From Posidonia oceanica (lineage: Eukaryota; Streptophyta; Magnoliopsida; Alismatales; Posidoniaceae): a DNA stretch of 64,000 nt. The notes beneath the pieces were generated by a model. It saw nothing but the letters and a program-made list of their open reading frames with translations, had not been told where the DNA came from and searched no databases. The translations under genes and the position numbers were made by a program. Positions 22,783 to 35,483 of this stretch are shown piece after piece. Location: NCBI GenBank assembly GCA_037176725.1, contig JAZBRS010000026.1, positions 62,536,501 through 62,600,500 of the forward strand, read 5' to 3'. Position 1 is the first letter of the stretch. Each line of letters begins with the position of its first letter.

Positions 22783-23280
22783 TTATGGCTCCTCTTAACA
22801 TATTTTCTCTCTTATTCTCAGGTTCCCTCTGCCACTCAAGACATCTTATCATAGTCTTGGATCATATCCTAAGGCTAGATTATTTGCAAAGTGATGACAT
22901 GATAAAGAAATAATATTTGTTTAATAAAAAGAGAAAAAAATCTAAAAAACCCATAAGACTCAGCTTTTTTGAATTTTTTGGATATAGACCTATTGACACA
23001 AAAAATTTTAATAATTCAATTTGATTGTCAAACGGACCTTAACGATTATTAGGATCAGTTTTTGAAAAAAAAACATTTATTCCTAAAAATCTAAACCAAA
23101 TGCTTTTTATTACACTAGATTATTTCAATATGTCAATTTTTTTTTTGTGGATAAAAACTTAAAAAAACGTTGATTTTAAAATCCTACGTAGACTAGTAGT
23201 TTTTTCAAAAATACTACTTATAAGAATAATTTATTTTTCCATAAACATTATTAAACACTACTTAAGTACAGAAGAAGAAG

Positions 23281-23443
23281 CTTGAGTCACATCCTAAAGA
23301 CCTAAGCTTCAATCACTCTCTTTTGCACTTTGCGAGAAGAGAAGGGAAATTGACATGACTCCCTTGTACGTGTACTCCCCTTGAGGAGCTAGTAAGAGAC
23401 TTCTGTTGTTCTTTCTCTCACACACCCATTTGAATTCTACTAC
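23281..23443. repeat. Dispersed 163-bp direct repeat, copy 2
   Basis: Second copy of the 22618-22782 segment, about 80% similar by eye and separated from it by roughly 500 bp of AT-rich sequence. Confidence 0.75.
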
Positions 23444-24798
23444 TCTTTGATGCAACCCTAATCTAAGCATAAGAGCTCCTCCAATCGGACAACCCCGGTC
23501 GAGAGTCTAGGACGTCTTTTAAGCTCTTATTCTAAGGCCCCTCATCCCCAAACCGATCAGCAGCAATATGAAACCTAATAGCAATGATGAACCATATATG
23601 CCGACGAGACTTGACATTTGTATACACGCATTTAGAAACTTATTAAAAATAAATTGAAATTAAAAAACCAACGTCTGAAAAATGTCAAATAATAAGACTA
23701 TCATTTGGGAGAAAAATGTTCTTTGAACACCCATATATGCATCTGTATGTCAACAACTGAATGCTGCAATAACGTTCCGGCATATAACAAATAAACGACA
23801 AGTGAATCCAAAGCCTTGATGCTCATACATTTCTGCAAGTGAACATCATTGATTAGCACTGGTTTAACGGTGCTGGGAAAAATTCAACTTCCTTCATAAT
23901 TACATCAGGTAATTAGTCGTTCTTGAAAGCTGCTGATTTTTCAGTATGTCTTTTCTATCCTAGAGAAAGACTGCTATATAAATGGATTATGTGATGCGCA
24001 ACGTGAGCTAGAAAGAAATACAAGCGTGCATGTATTATATAAATTATAATCTACTACGAACAGTAGTAGTCGTGATTAAAAATAAACACAAGGGCTGACG
24101 GTTAAAGAAAAGACAATGCAAAATATAATGAGAAGATCAATCATCATCAATGCCACTCAAATGGATTACTTTCTCCAAAGGCAAGTCTTTTTATTGCCTC
24201 AAATTGGTAAGACCACAAAAGGAAGGCAGGCAGGCGTCTTTGTTAAACTGGCAAAACCATGTCAGTATCGATGCCTTGCTTTCCATCAAGTTCCTACTGG
24301 TGGGTGAAGAGACCAAAAATGGCAGGTCTACGAGAAAAGGAAAAACAGCCCTTGGCAATTGGCCTCCAAGACTCCAATCTGGATGGTTTGACACAAACTT
24401 GAGCCTCCAAACAAATATGAGCACCTCATTCACAAGGACATGGTATAGTGATTGGAAGCAAAGAGACAAGGCTTAGAGCTCTTTGAACCTCAGAATCCTT
24501 TATTGGTCTGATAGTATATTATGTGTACTCTAGTACATCACTTTAAAGCTTTATCCTTCTATCACCATTTGATTGTCAGTAGCTGGAATTTTACAAGAAA
24601 AAAAGAACACAATACATGTTCGATGTATATCTCAATTGAAAGTGGTGTTATTTTGTTGGCAAGGGACCTAAGCTCGAATCCTTGCAGACGTTTTCTTTTA
24701 TATTTAACATTGGAATATGTTAAATTTAATGACTTCTATATTTTACAAGTTAGAGTATAACAATTTGAAAGTAGAAGATAAATTTGTAGTATTGGTGG
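23444..24798. other. Intergenic stretch without a recognised gene
   Basis: Overlapping open frames at 24116-24476 on both strands have no domain I recognise and no splice or start context that supports them. At about 24650-24700 a possible B-box-like GCTCGAATCC suggests a decayed SINE. Confidence 0.4.
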
Positions 24799-25048
24799 CA
24801 GGGGCGAAGCTAGGGGGTGTGGTGGGGTCTTAGACCCCACAGGACTGTAACAAAAATACCATTAAGTATAGAGTTGTTTTGAAATTTTACCAACAAAATT
24901 ACAAAAGTCCAAAACCCTATTCTATCTTCCTCTTTCTCGTTGCACAGTGCCACAACCTCCTCCACCTCGGCTCCTCCTCCTCCCTGGCTCTTCCTCTTAC
25001 CGAGTCCCATCGGCACAGCCTCCTCCTCCTCCTCCTGCCGGTAGAACA

Positions 25049-26271
25049 TGTTGAAAATAATCTATGATATATTTAATTTTGATGATAACAAATGGAACTA
25101 ATGATATTACCTGAGAAATATTTTTTAGTTAATTCTAAGATAGGTGAAATATCTGAGGGAAGTCAACCTATGAAGAATATCAAGTAAAACATTGAATGTA
25201 GAAGGAAATTCTACATCAGATACTACATGAAGACAAGAAGAAATCTAAGACTATATTATTTCATGTTGTAATAATTCATATGTAAATTTATTCTTCATTG
25301 ATGTACTCCTAGAATGTATGTAAAAGATTTCCCAAGACATCCCAAAACTTCTAGGAAAATATCCATACCTAAACCAGAAGAAAACACTTAGAAAAATACT
25401 GAAGGTTAGAAGTCAAGTCAGAATCGGCATCCTGATATTGACCGGTATACCGAACCTGAGCGTCATAGAAAAATTCATTTAAATATGACTATTAGAGCCT
25501 AAACGGTAAACCGATCTAAACCGGTATACCGATATCTGAAGATATCCAAACAGTCTATCGGTACACCATTTTCGAGGTCCAAGAATTTATAGCCCTGGTT
25601 AAATCCGGTACACCGATATAAAACGGAATACCGATTTAGTCGAACATTGAAGATTTTCGGTCGACTGATCGATTTTGGAATACCGATTATACTAGTTGTT
25701 TGTGAACGTTGTACTATCCATTAGACACAAACTTGGACCTTGCCACATCTATAAATAGGACCCCTTAACAGATATCAATACTGATCAAATCATATACTAC
25801 CCATTGCTAGGCTTATTTCCCATATTTAGTGAGAATTCTCCCAAGTTAGCTAAAAAGAGCTTCATTTTCTTTAAAGTACCAAATTCTGTTCTGGGAGATC
25901 AAAAGAGATACTGTCTGTATAAGCTTGTTGTAAACAAGGTGATTGCTTCTCTAGCTGTGAGAAGGGCTCTGTTGGATTTGCAGAGGAGGTTTCTATCTTC
26001 ATCAAGTAAGTGTAATTTACGTCGATAAGATTAAGAGAACTCCAGAGCGGATCTGGGAGTGAACTAGGCTGGGTTGGCTGAACCACTATACATCTGTGTG
26101 TTATATTTCATTGCCTCTTTCCTGCTTCTATATATGATTTAAGTAGAATACAACCTTGTTGATTGCTTACATACATTTGCTTAAGTAAAGTTAAGTAAAA
26201 TATTTCAAATATATAAGAAAAGTTTAAATACTCTATTCACCATCCTCTAGAGTAGCCACTCGATCTTAACA
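25049..26271 (+). repeat. 5' LTR of the SIRE-type element
   Basis: Starts TGTTGAAAATAATC and ends GATCTTAACA. Contains several near-palindromic CGGTATACCG and CGGTACACCG words at about 25.4-25.7 kb and a TATAAATAGG box at about 25750. It matches 33636-34872 throughout. Confidence 0.95.
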
Positions 26272-26273
26272 AT

Positions 26274-26287
26274 TTGTATCAGAGTCT
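26274..26287 (+). promoter_or_regulatory. Primer-binding site (degenerate, tRNA-Met type)
   Basis: TTGTATCAGAGTCT lies 2 bases after the LTR. It differs at a few bases from the TGGTATCAGAGC form complementary to the 3' end of initiator tRNA-Met. Confidence 0.7.
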
Positions 26288-26330
26288 GGTTGTCTAAAAC
26301 TTATGATTTAACAATCTATTTAGACAAAAA

Positions 26331-27203
26331 ATGGCTTCAACTAGTAATAATGTGATTGAGGGTCAAAGTATTAATAGACTACCATTTTTTGATGGAAATA
26401 ACTATACTTATTGGAAATGTAGGATGATTATATATTTAAAATCAATGAACTTTAAACTATGGGATATTATAATTAATGATTTTTCTCAAAATGATAAACC
26501 ATATAAAGAATGGAGTGAAGAAGATGAAAGATTAGTTACCTTATATGCAAAAGGTCTTAATATTTTATTATGTGCTGTAAACTAAGAACAATTTAATAAA
26601 ATATCTAACTGTACAACTGCACAACAAGCTTGGCATAATCTTGAAGTAACCCATGAAGGGACAAACCAAGTCAAGGAAACCAAAATTAACATGCTAGTTC
26701 ATAAATATGAATTATTCAAGGTGAAACCAAATGAGCCTATTGGAGAGATGCTCACAAGGTTTTGTGATATAACAAACTCTCTACAAGTTCTTGGTAAAAA
26801 TTACTCCCAAAGTGATTTGGTGAGAAAAATATTAAGATCTTTAACTCCTGAATGGGAAAAGAAAACAACTGCTATAGAAGAAGCAAAAGATCTATAAACT
26901 TATTCTTTAGAAAACTTAATTGGAAATTTAATTTCATATGAAATGCAAATGCAAGAAAAAGAAAATGATAAACAATCAAATAAAAAAGTAACTGCATTTA
27001 AAACAATAACTGACTCAGAATCAGAAAATAAAAATGATGAGGAGATTACTCTCCTTACAAGAAGATTTAAAAGATTTATAAGAAATAAGAAATTTTCAAA
27101 GAAAGGAAAATCTCATGAACAAGATGAGGTACCTTTGTATTTTAAATGTAACAAACCTAGACATCTCAAAAGAAATTGCCCCTTGCTTAAAATGAAGAAT
27201 TAA
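26331..27203 (+). pseudogene. gag of the SIRE-type element
   Basis: Encodes the capsid-like Gag that packages element RNA. The frame opens with MASTSNN and carries the copia gag motif FFDGNNYTYWKCRM near residue 18. Stops interrupt it at 26583-26585 and 26895-26897, though the frame continues between them. The zinc knuckle has lost its first Cys (YFKCNKPRHLKRNC where CX2CX4HX4C is expected). A coiled, Lys/Glu/Asn-rich segment follows in shifted frames up to about 27.9 kb, as in SIRE Gag C-termini. Confidence 0.88.
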
Positions 27204-27312
27204 TTTCAGAAAAGAAACTAGAAAGCCTAATAAAAAGGCTCTCCAAGCCACATGAGATGAAAGTGACTCTTCTTTTAATGAAGAATCATCTTCTGATACT
27301 GAAAAAGCTAAT

Positions 27313-30300
27313 ATGTGCTTCATGGCACAAGAAGATAACTCTATCTCCCAAAGTGATGATATGGAAGAGTTGTTAGATGCCTTTAATGATCTATATGATA
27401 AATATAAAAATCTGAAATCTTCATCCAAACATCTAAATCAACAAAATGAAGATTTAGTAAAGAAGAATGATGCACTTATAAATGAAGGAGAAAATTAATG
27501 TTTGAAAATGAAGAACTAAGTCTCAAAAACATAGAATTAAATATGAATCTTAAATATGTGAAAATTAAAATTACAAACTTAGAAAAGGACATAAAAACTC
27601 TAAAAGATAAAAGTAATGACCTTTTAAACACTGTTATAAAATTTACCAAAGGAAAACAAAACCTAGATTTATTATTATCTAGTCAAAGACCTTCACTTTA
27701 CAAACATGGTATTGGTTTTTCCTCTTTTAAAGATAAACCATATAAAAATGGATTTATTAGAGAAACAATAAATGAGAAATATATTTTTGTGGTAAAGAAA
27801 CCAAATTCATCTAAGTGGGTACAAAGGGATAGATTTGGTAAAAGTAGAATCCCACCCACTAAAATTTGGGTACCTAAAAATTTATTGTCTTCTAATATAG
27901 GATCATGATGTACTCAAAGTGGATATTGGATAGTGGCTACTCTCGTCACATGACCAGAGATCATAATCTCCTGAGCACTCTTAAGTCTAAAGACGAAGGA
28001 ACAGTCACATTCGGAGATAATGCTAAAGGGACAATTGTCGGGATCGGAAGTGTAGGTAATCCTGACAACCCTTCTATTGAAAATATTTTATTAGTAGATG
28101 GGTTAAAACATAATTTAATTAACATTAGTCAATTATGTGATATTGGTTATAAAGGTTTATTTGATAAGAAAGAATGTACAATCTTTGATTCAACCACAAA
28201 CAAAATAATATTTACTGGAAATAGGAAACATAATGTGTATAAGATCAAAGTATCCTATAAAACAAATAAAATAATATCGTATGTTGCTTCTACAAATGAT
28301 GATGCTTGGCTATGGCATAGAAGGCTTGGTCATGTCAATATGGGACAATTATCTAAATTATCCAAAGGTGATTTAATTAATGGTTTGCCAAAAATCGATT
28401 TCAAAAAGGATAGATTATGTGATGCATGCCAATTTGAAAAACAAATTAAATCTTCCTTCAAAATAAAAGAAATGATTTCTACTACCAAACCATTGGAATT
28501 ACTTCATATCGATTTATTTGGTCCAAGTAGAACATTAAGTCTAAGAGGTAAAAGATATTCTTTTGTATTAGTCGATGATTTTTCAAGATTTATATAGGTA
28601 TTATTTTTAACAAATAAAAATGATGTGTTTTCTGAATTTCAAAAGTTTTGCAAAATGGTTCAAAATGAAAAGGGATTAAGCATTATTAAAATAAGAAGTG
28701 ACCATGGAGGAGAATTTGAAAATTATGTTTTCGAAAGTTTTTGTGAAGAAAATGGTTTTTAACATAAATTTTCTTTTCCTAGGATTCCACAACAAAATGG
28801 AGTTGTTGAAAGAAAAAATAGAACATTGCAAGAAATGGCTAAAATTATGCTATGTGAAAACAATTTACTTAAGCATTTCTGGGCTGAAGCTGTTAACATA
28901 GCTTGCTATATTTTAAATAGAGATCTACTTAGACCTGTTTTAAATAAAACTCCTTTTGAGCTTTGGTTTTGCAAGACTCCACAAATTTCATATTTCAAGG
29001 TTTTTAGTTACAAATGCTTTATTTTGAACACCAAAGACAATTTGGATAAATTTGATCCCAAATCTGATGAAGGAATATTTCTTGGATATTCCTCTAGAAG
29101 CAAAGCATATAGAATATATAACAAAAGAACACTTACTATTGAAGAATCAATGCATGTAAACTTTGACGAAAATAGTATCAAAATTATAAATCTTGAAAAT
29201 GAAGAAAATAATGATCAAACAAATAAGCCTGTAAATAATGAAAACAAAACTAAGTTAGAAGAAACTGAAATTAACACATCTAACTGGCTATTCGTTCATG
29301 ATCACCCTAAGGAACAAATTATTGGAGATATTTCCAAGGAAATTTTGACCAGATCCAAATTGGATCACGAATGTGCTACCTATGCATTCATTTCATCTAT
29401 TGAGCCGAAAAATGTTAATGAGGTTTGTAATGATGAATATTGGATGATTGCTATGAATGAAGAGTTAAATCAATTTAAAAGAAACAATGTTTGGGAATCA
29501 GTTCCAAAATCCAAAGATTATCCAATAATTGGAACAAAATGGATTTATAGAAATAAACTAGATGAATTAGGAAGGATAGTTAAAAATAAGGCTCGGTTAG
29601 TGGCACAAGGGTATAATCAAGAAGAAAGAATTGACTTTGATGAAACTTATGCCCAAGTAGCCAGATTAGAATCTATTAGGATGTTATTAGCTTATGCAAG
29701 TAGCATGAACTTTAAATTATATCAAATGGATGTTAAAAGTGTCTTTTTGAATGGGGTAATTGAGGAAGAAGTATATGTGAAACAACCCCCTGGATTTGAA
29801 AATGAATTGTATACAGATCATGTATTCAAATTAAACAAAGCACTCTATGGACTAAAACAAACTCCTAAAGCTTGGTATGATAGGTTAAAGAAATTCTTAA
29901 TTGAGAAGGGGTCTGTTATTGGAGTTGCTGATACAACCTATTCATCAAAAAGAATGAAAAAGGCATCTTGTTAATCCAAATCTATGTTGATGATATTATA
30001 TTTGGATCAACAAATAAAAATCTATGTGAAGAATTATCAAACATTATACAAAAGGAATTTGAGATGAGCATGATGGGAGAATTAAATTATTTTCTTGGAT
30101 TTCAAGTAAAACAAATGAATGAAGGAATTTTCATCTTTCAAGAAAAGTATACAAAAGAATTGTTGAAAAGATTTGGAATGGAAAATTCAAAAGAAGCTAA
30201 AACACCTATGAGTATAAATACTAAGTTAGACAAGGATGAAAATGAGAAAAATATTGGTCAAAAGATGTATAGAGGTATGATTGGTTCCCTATTGTACTTA

Positions 30301-30905
30301 ACTGCTAGTAGGTCAGGCATTATGTTCAGTATCTGTCTCTGTGCTAGATATCAAGCTGCATCGAAGGAATCTCATCTAATTGCAGTTAAAAGGATATTTA
30401 GATACTTACATGGAACTACAGAATTAGGACTATTTTATCCTAAAAATACAAACTTAGAATTAATAGGATATAATGATGCAGATTATGCTGGATATAAGAC
30501 AGATAGGAAAAGCACTAGTGGAACTTGTCAAGTTTTAAGACATTCTTTGGTTTCTTGGTTTAGCAAGAAACAAAATAGTGTTCCTTATCTACTACTGAAG
30601 CTGAATACATCGTAGCTGGATGCTGTTGTGCTCAAATATTATGGATGAAACAAATCTTAAAAGATTTTGATTTATCATTTAACACAACACCTATAATGTG
30701 TGACAATACAAGTGCAATTAATCTCTCCAAAAATCCTGTAAATCATTCTAGGATTAAACATATTGAAGTAAGACTCCACTTTCTAAGAGATCATGTGGCT
30801 AATAATAATATAAAATTAGAATTTATTCCCACAAATGATCAAATAGCAGATATATTCACTAAACCTCTAGATGAATCACAATTTGTAAAATCAGAAGATA
30901 TCTAA
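27313..30905 (+). pseudogene. pol of the SIRE-type element (PR-IN-RT-RNase H)
   Basis: Domains are in copia order across several frames. An aspartic protease (WILDSGYSRHM, from 27920) keeps its DSG core. A GAG-pre-integrase HRRLGHVN segment lies near 28320. The integrase keeps all three DDE residues (LHIDLFGP, RSDHGGEF, NGVVERK), but a TAG replaces a probable Trp codon at 28595-28597 and another stop lies at about 28760. RT spans 29.4-30.2 kb with [11 protein letters not shown] and the catalytic YVDD (29983-29994). RNase H has CDNTSAI and ends near FTKPLDESQF (30.88 kb). Frameshifts near 29.97 and 30.61 kb break RT and RNase H. Individual domains are well preserved, so decay is recent relative to the CACTA element. 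Confidence 0.9.
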
Positions 30906-31039
30906 GTATATGCAATGTCTGTGACCTTGAATAAAAATAAAAATAAAAATAAAAATTTTCAGAAAAGAAATCAAGTTCGGTATACCGAAAGTCATCGGTT
31001 TCCGATTTCTGTATAAATCTGACAGTGTTTAATTACCGA

Positions 31040-31400
31040 TTTTGTCTGGAATTCTAAAAATCCCTGATTCGGAAGTTCATTTTATGCCGGTCTACCGTTC
31101 ATATATAAAATGAAAAACCTGATAGATTTTTCGGTCGACCGATATCTATCAGAATCCCGAAAATCCCTGATTTGGAAGTTCATTTTATGCCGGTCTACCG
31201 TTCCGAATAAGACAAAAAATTCTGACAAATTCTTTCGGTACACTGACATTTATCGGAATCTCGAAAATCCCTGATTCGGAAGTTCATTTTTTGCCGGTCT
31301 ACTGTTTATATATAAGACAAAAAATTCTGACAGATTCTTTCGGTACACCGACATTTATCGGTATTTCGAAAATTCCTGATTCGGAAAATCATTTTTCTCT
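31040..31400. repeat. Imperfect ~110-bp tandem repeat between pol and the env-like ORF
   Basis: About three to four units each contain AAAATYCCTGATTCGGAAGTTCATTTT-like sequence (split across variants) followed by GCCGGTCTACCG and a CGGTMSACCGA-type near-palindrome. Similar words recur in the LTRs. Confidence 0.75.
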
Positions 31401-31651
31401 AGTCAATTGAATTATCATTTTATATCGAACAAAATGGAATACCGTTCATTTTTTGGAATACTGTTTTTCATTTAAAAATCATTTTCCATTTATAAAGCCT
31501 AGGGTTTTAAGTCTATAAAACTCATTCTTCCATTTTCAGCTGACACATTCTCCTTTTCACCCTAGCTTCCTCCTCCGCTCAAGTGCCCTAGCTTCCTCTT
31601 CCTTCCCTCAAAAACCCTTCTCCGTCCCCCTCTCCGTCCTCCCTTTCGTCC

Positions 31652-32776
31652 ATGACACCCAAGAAGAGCATGGCGCAGAAGCCTAAGAGGAAAGCCCCCT
31701 CCGGTGACTCCTCCTCCGACGACCACACACATGAAAACAAATTTCTCCACTTCGTCGACGAAGCTGCCATGAAGGCTCACCGGGATCAGTTCGCCAACAG
31801 AGATGTCCTCACTGGCCGGAAGGTGAACTTCGACTCTTTGGGAGATATTGGCTCTCTTTTTCAAGTCCAATCTCTAACTCCATTTCTTGCTTCTATTGGC
31901 GATAATAAGTACTATCCTCACCTAGTATCACAGTTCTATGCCAACTTAGGAATTTCGGCCGACACTTATGAATCTTACCTATTAGGTGTAGAAATCACTT
32001 TTGATGAGGTACTCATAGGACAACTACTAAAAATTCCATCATTAAGAATAGACATTACTTTATCTGCTGAGGAATTAGGTTTGTTATATCCAGAAATAAA
32101 TAAAACCATTTCCTTAAATAAAAAGAGTACTTTTATTCCAAATAAAATTAATCAATTGACTAAGGTATCTAGAATAATAGCATATATTCTTGCTGCCAAT
32201 ATCATTTAAAAGAAAGGATATTTTGATGAATTAAGTAGCATAACATGCAAGGCTGTATATGCAATCATAAAAAAGATACCTGTTAATTGGTCTCGTGTCA
32301 TAAGCCACTGTATGACACATGTAAAGACAAAATTATTTTTTGGACCTATTCTTACATACCTTTTCATTCATTATAGTGTTCCATTAGAAAATGAGCCATC
32401 TCTTCCCATTAGAACCAAACCCATAGATAATATCGCCATAGAAAAGATGGAGCAAGCATTGGAGAAAGCCAAGGCTCTCAAAAGTGTCCAACCCTCTTCC
32501 TCAAGCGCTCAAATACATGAAGTTGAGAGCTCAGAAGAAGAAGAAGAAGAGGACAATAACAAGGAAGAAATTGAAAAATTGAGAAAAGAAATAGAAGAAA
32601 TTAAACTCCGACAAGAGGCGAACTTTGCGGCTGCCTGTGATTGGCAAAATAGAGTTGACAATTGGTGCAACAGTGTTGACGATTGGCAAAGCAAAATTGA
32701 GAAGAGAATGGATGATCAACATTCGGAGATTCCGAGATATCTCCAAGGATATCCACCTCCTTCTTCTAGCCAGTGA
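31652..32776 (+). pseudogene. SIRE env-like / plant-transposon-domain ORF with one stop
   Basis: A single 375-codon frame is broken only by a TAA at 32207-32209. It starts MTPKKSMAQKPKRKAPSG with a basic, Ser/Asp-rich N-terminus. A central globular region (YYPHLVSQFYANLG, about residues 87-100, and LLKIPSLRI) follows the pattern of the plant transposon-protein domain seen in the extra ORF of SIRE elements. The C-terminal part is acidic (EEEEEEDNNKEE) and then Glu/Lys-rich, likely coiled coil, ending in a Pro-Ser tail. SIRE ORFs of this type are called envelope-like by position. I see no signal peptide and no obvious membrane anchor, so a fusion role is not supported. Function is unknown. Confidence 0.75.
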
Positions 32777-33410
32777 TCGGATTGTTTTTTTTTTCTATTG
32801 TTATGTATTTGAAAACTATATTCTGGCGTGTATTAGTGACATGGTTCATATTTTATAGAATATAGGATATGGTTCATATTTGTGAATTGTTGAAATTACC
32901 TATATTTTGTATGATATGGAATGTTGCTTAAACATTGGTTATATGATTTATGGTTATGCTTTGTAAGGGCTAAAAGAAATTATTGAGTTATATGAATCTT
33001 ATCTTGAATGATTTTAGATTCTATACATAATATGGATGATATTCATAGTAATATTGGTTAACTTATATTGAAAAGGAAGAGAATTAGATATCTGATTGAT
33101 ATCTTAAGGAAGAGAATGGTTATATAAGTCTGAGTTCAAATACTCATCTTATAAAAATATTTGATTGATATTTGACATTCATTTGATTGATATATATGAA
33201 ATGAATGTGTTGGTATCTCTTTTCCATTTGATGTATGAAACATGTCTAGAAAAATATTCCAGTTTGGAACATTATCTTAGATCACATCTTATCAAGCATG
33301 TGGTATAAAATCATGATTTTAAATATATTCTGGTTGAGTTGAAACTTTTTGTATTATGACAAAAAAGGGGAGAAAAATTAACATGAAAAACATATATGAA
33401 TCAAAGCCTA

Positions 33411-33634
33411 TAGTTAGGGGGAGCATGAATATTAAATTGAAACTATCATTATATAATTATCAATTTAATTTTTTGCTTATCTAGGCTTATAGACAGGGGG
33501 AGCATTTATACAAACTTGAAATTATTCATATAATTATCATATTATCAAACTTATATTATGCCTACTGACAGGGGGAGAAAGTTATGAAATGGATATGTTA
33601 ATGCATATTTTTGTCATTATAAAAAAGGAAGAGA
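33411..33634 (+). promoter_or_regulatory. Three internal AGGGGGA motifs and the terminal polypurine tract
   Basis: AGGGGGAGCA-type motifs occur at about 33415, 33495 and 33571, and the tract AAAAAAGGAAGAGA (33621-33634) abuts the 3' LTR. The last should prime plus-strand synthesis; the others resemble the repeated polypurine motifs of SIRE elements. Confidence 0.7.
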
Positions 33635-33635
33635 T

Positions 33636-34872
33636 TGTTGAAAATAATCTATGATATATTTAATTTTGATGATAACAAATAGAATTAATGATATTACTTG
33701 AGAAATATTTTTCAGTTGATTCTAAGATAGGTGAAATATCTGAGGGAAGTCAACCTGTGAAGATTATCAAGTAAAGCATTGAATGTAGAAGGAAATTCTA
33801 CATCAAAGACTATATGAAGACAAGAAGAAATCCAAGACTATATTATTTCATATTGTAATAATTCATATGAAAAATTGTTCTTCATTGATGTACTCCTAGA
33901 ATATATGTAAAAGATCTCCCAAGACATCCCAAAACTTCTAGGAAAATATCCATACCCAAACCAGAGGAAAACACTTAGTAAAATCCTAAAGGTTAAAAGT
34001 CAGGTCAGAATCGACATCCCGATATTGGCCGGTATACTGAACCTGAGCGTCATAGAAAAATTCATTTAAATATGACCGTTAGAGCCTAAATGGTAAACCG
34101 ATCTAAACCGGTATACCGATATCTAGAGATATTCAAACGGTCTACCGGTACACTGTTTTCAAGGTCCGAGGATTTACAACCCTGATTAAATCCAGCACAC
34201 CGATATAAAACGGAATACCGATTTAGTTGAACGTTGGAGATTTTCGGTCGACCGATCGATTTCGGAATACCGATTACACTAGTCGTTTGTGAGCGTTGTA
34301 CTATCTGTTAGATACAAACTTGGACCTTGCTACACCTATAAATAGGACCCCCAAGGACTCCCTAACAGATACCAATACTGATCAAATCATATACTACTCA
34401 TTGCTATGCTTATTTCCCATCTTTAGTGAGAATTCTCCCAAGTTAGCTAAAAAGAGCTTCATTGTCTTCAAAGTGCCAAATTCTGTTCTGAGAGATCAAA
34501 AGAGATACTGTCTGTATAAGCTTGTTGTAAACAAGGTGATTGCTTCTCTAGCTGTGAGAAGGGCTCTGCTGGATTTGCAGAGGAGACTTCTATCTTCATC
34601 AAGTAAGTGTAATTTACGTTGATAAGATTAAGGGAACTCCAGAGGAGATCTGGGAGTGGACTAGGCCGGGTTGGCTGAACCACTATATATACATCTGTGT
34701 GTTATATTTCATCGCCTCTTTCCCTCTTCTGTGTATGATTTAAGTAGAATACAACCTTGTTGATTGCTTACATACATTTGCCTAAGTAAAGTTAAGTAAA
34801 ATATTTCAAATATACAAGAAAAGTTTAAATACTCTATTCACCCTCCTCTAGAGTAGCCACTCAATCCTAACA
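33636..34872 (+). repeat. 3' LTR of the SIRE-type element
   Basis: It pairs with 25049-26271. A 13-14 bp insertion (CCAAGGACTCCC region, about 34350) accounts for most of the length difference. Confidence 0.95.
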
Positions 34873-35483
34873 GTACAGCCTTTTCGTCCTCCTCCCATCG
34901 GTGGCACAACCTCCTCCTCCTCCTCCTGCCGAGTCCCGTCGGGTACCGGCATAGCCGCACAGGCGCATAGCCTCCTCCTCCTCCACCGCTCCTCAGCTCC
35001 TCCTCTTGCCGGTGGCAGTGTGACACAGCCTCCTCCAGTCCTCCTCCCGTCAGTGGTCAGTCGTAGGCTCCTTTAAGAGAAAAACTAGCACTGCAGCATA
35101 TATTTTTGTTAATCAATCAATAGACACCTTGACTGTGCATCAATAGCGGTAAATTCATGGGAAAATATTGATGTTGATTTTTTTTGCTTGGCATTATTTA
35201 GAGTAGATGTTCATAGACATGGCCTTTCATTTGATGGCTATAAACAGGTCTCGAGATGGTTTTAAAATGGATGGCTTAGACACTGTGGACAACACTACAA
35301 CAGGACATTGACACAACACAGTGACACACAAGGTGCAATACTGTTATATTGCAATAGTGTATAGTGCAATGCCTTATTTAGTTATTTTTTGACTTTTGTG
35401 TTTTATTTTTGAATAATTTGGAACTATGATTGTGTAAAGTAAGATGCTTGAATGCTTGATCTAATATGAATTAGTTGGTTTAA
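34873..35483. other. hAT relic interior, TCCTCC-rich then AT-rich
   Basis: Continuation of the hAT relic after the LTR element. The first 190 bp are CTCCTCCTCC low complexity, matching the DNA left of the 5' LTR. The remainder has no readable transposase. Confidence 0.5.

Larger units (their letters stand above)
25049..34872 (+). mobile_element. SIRE/Maximus-type Ty1/copia retrotransposon, full length, decayed
   Basis: A 9.8-kb element with LTRs of 1,223 and 1,237 bp, both TGTTGA...TAACA. Flanking 5-mers GAACA and GTACA differ at one base, consistent with an old target-site duplication. A degenerate tRNA-Met primer site, gag, protease, integrase, RT and RNase H follow in copia order, then a 0.5-kb repeat-rich spacer, an extra env-like ORF and polypurine motifs. 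The extra ORF and long LTRs indicate the SIRE lineage. LTRs are about 93-94% identical over the first 200 bp. Stops and frameshifts in gag and pol make it inactive on its own. Confidence 0.92.

Noticed and set aside
24116..24476. Overlapping open frames on both strands
   Set aside because: Neither strand gives a known domain; open length is within chance for this composition.
31562..31870. Minus-strand frames opposite the start of the env-like ORF
   Set aside because: Shadow frames of the plus-strand ORF and its GC-rich leader.
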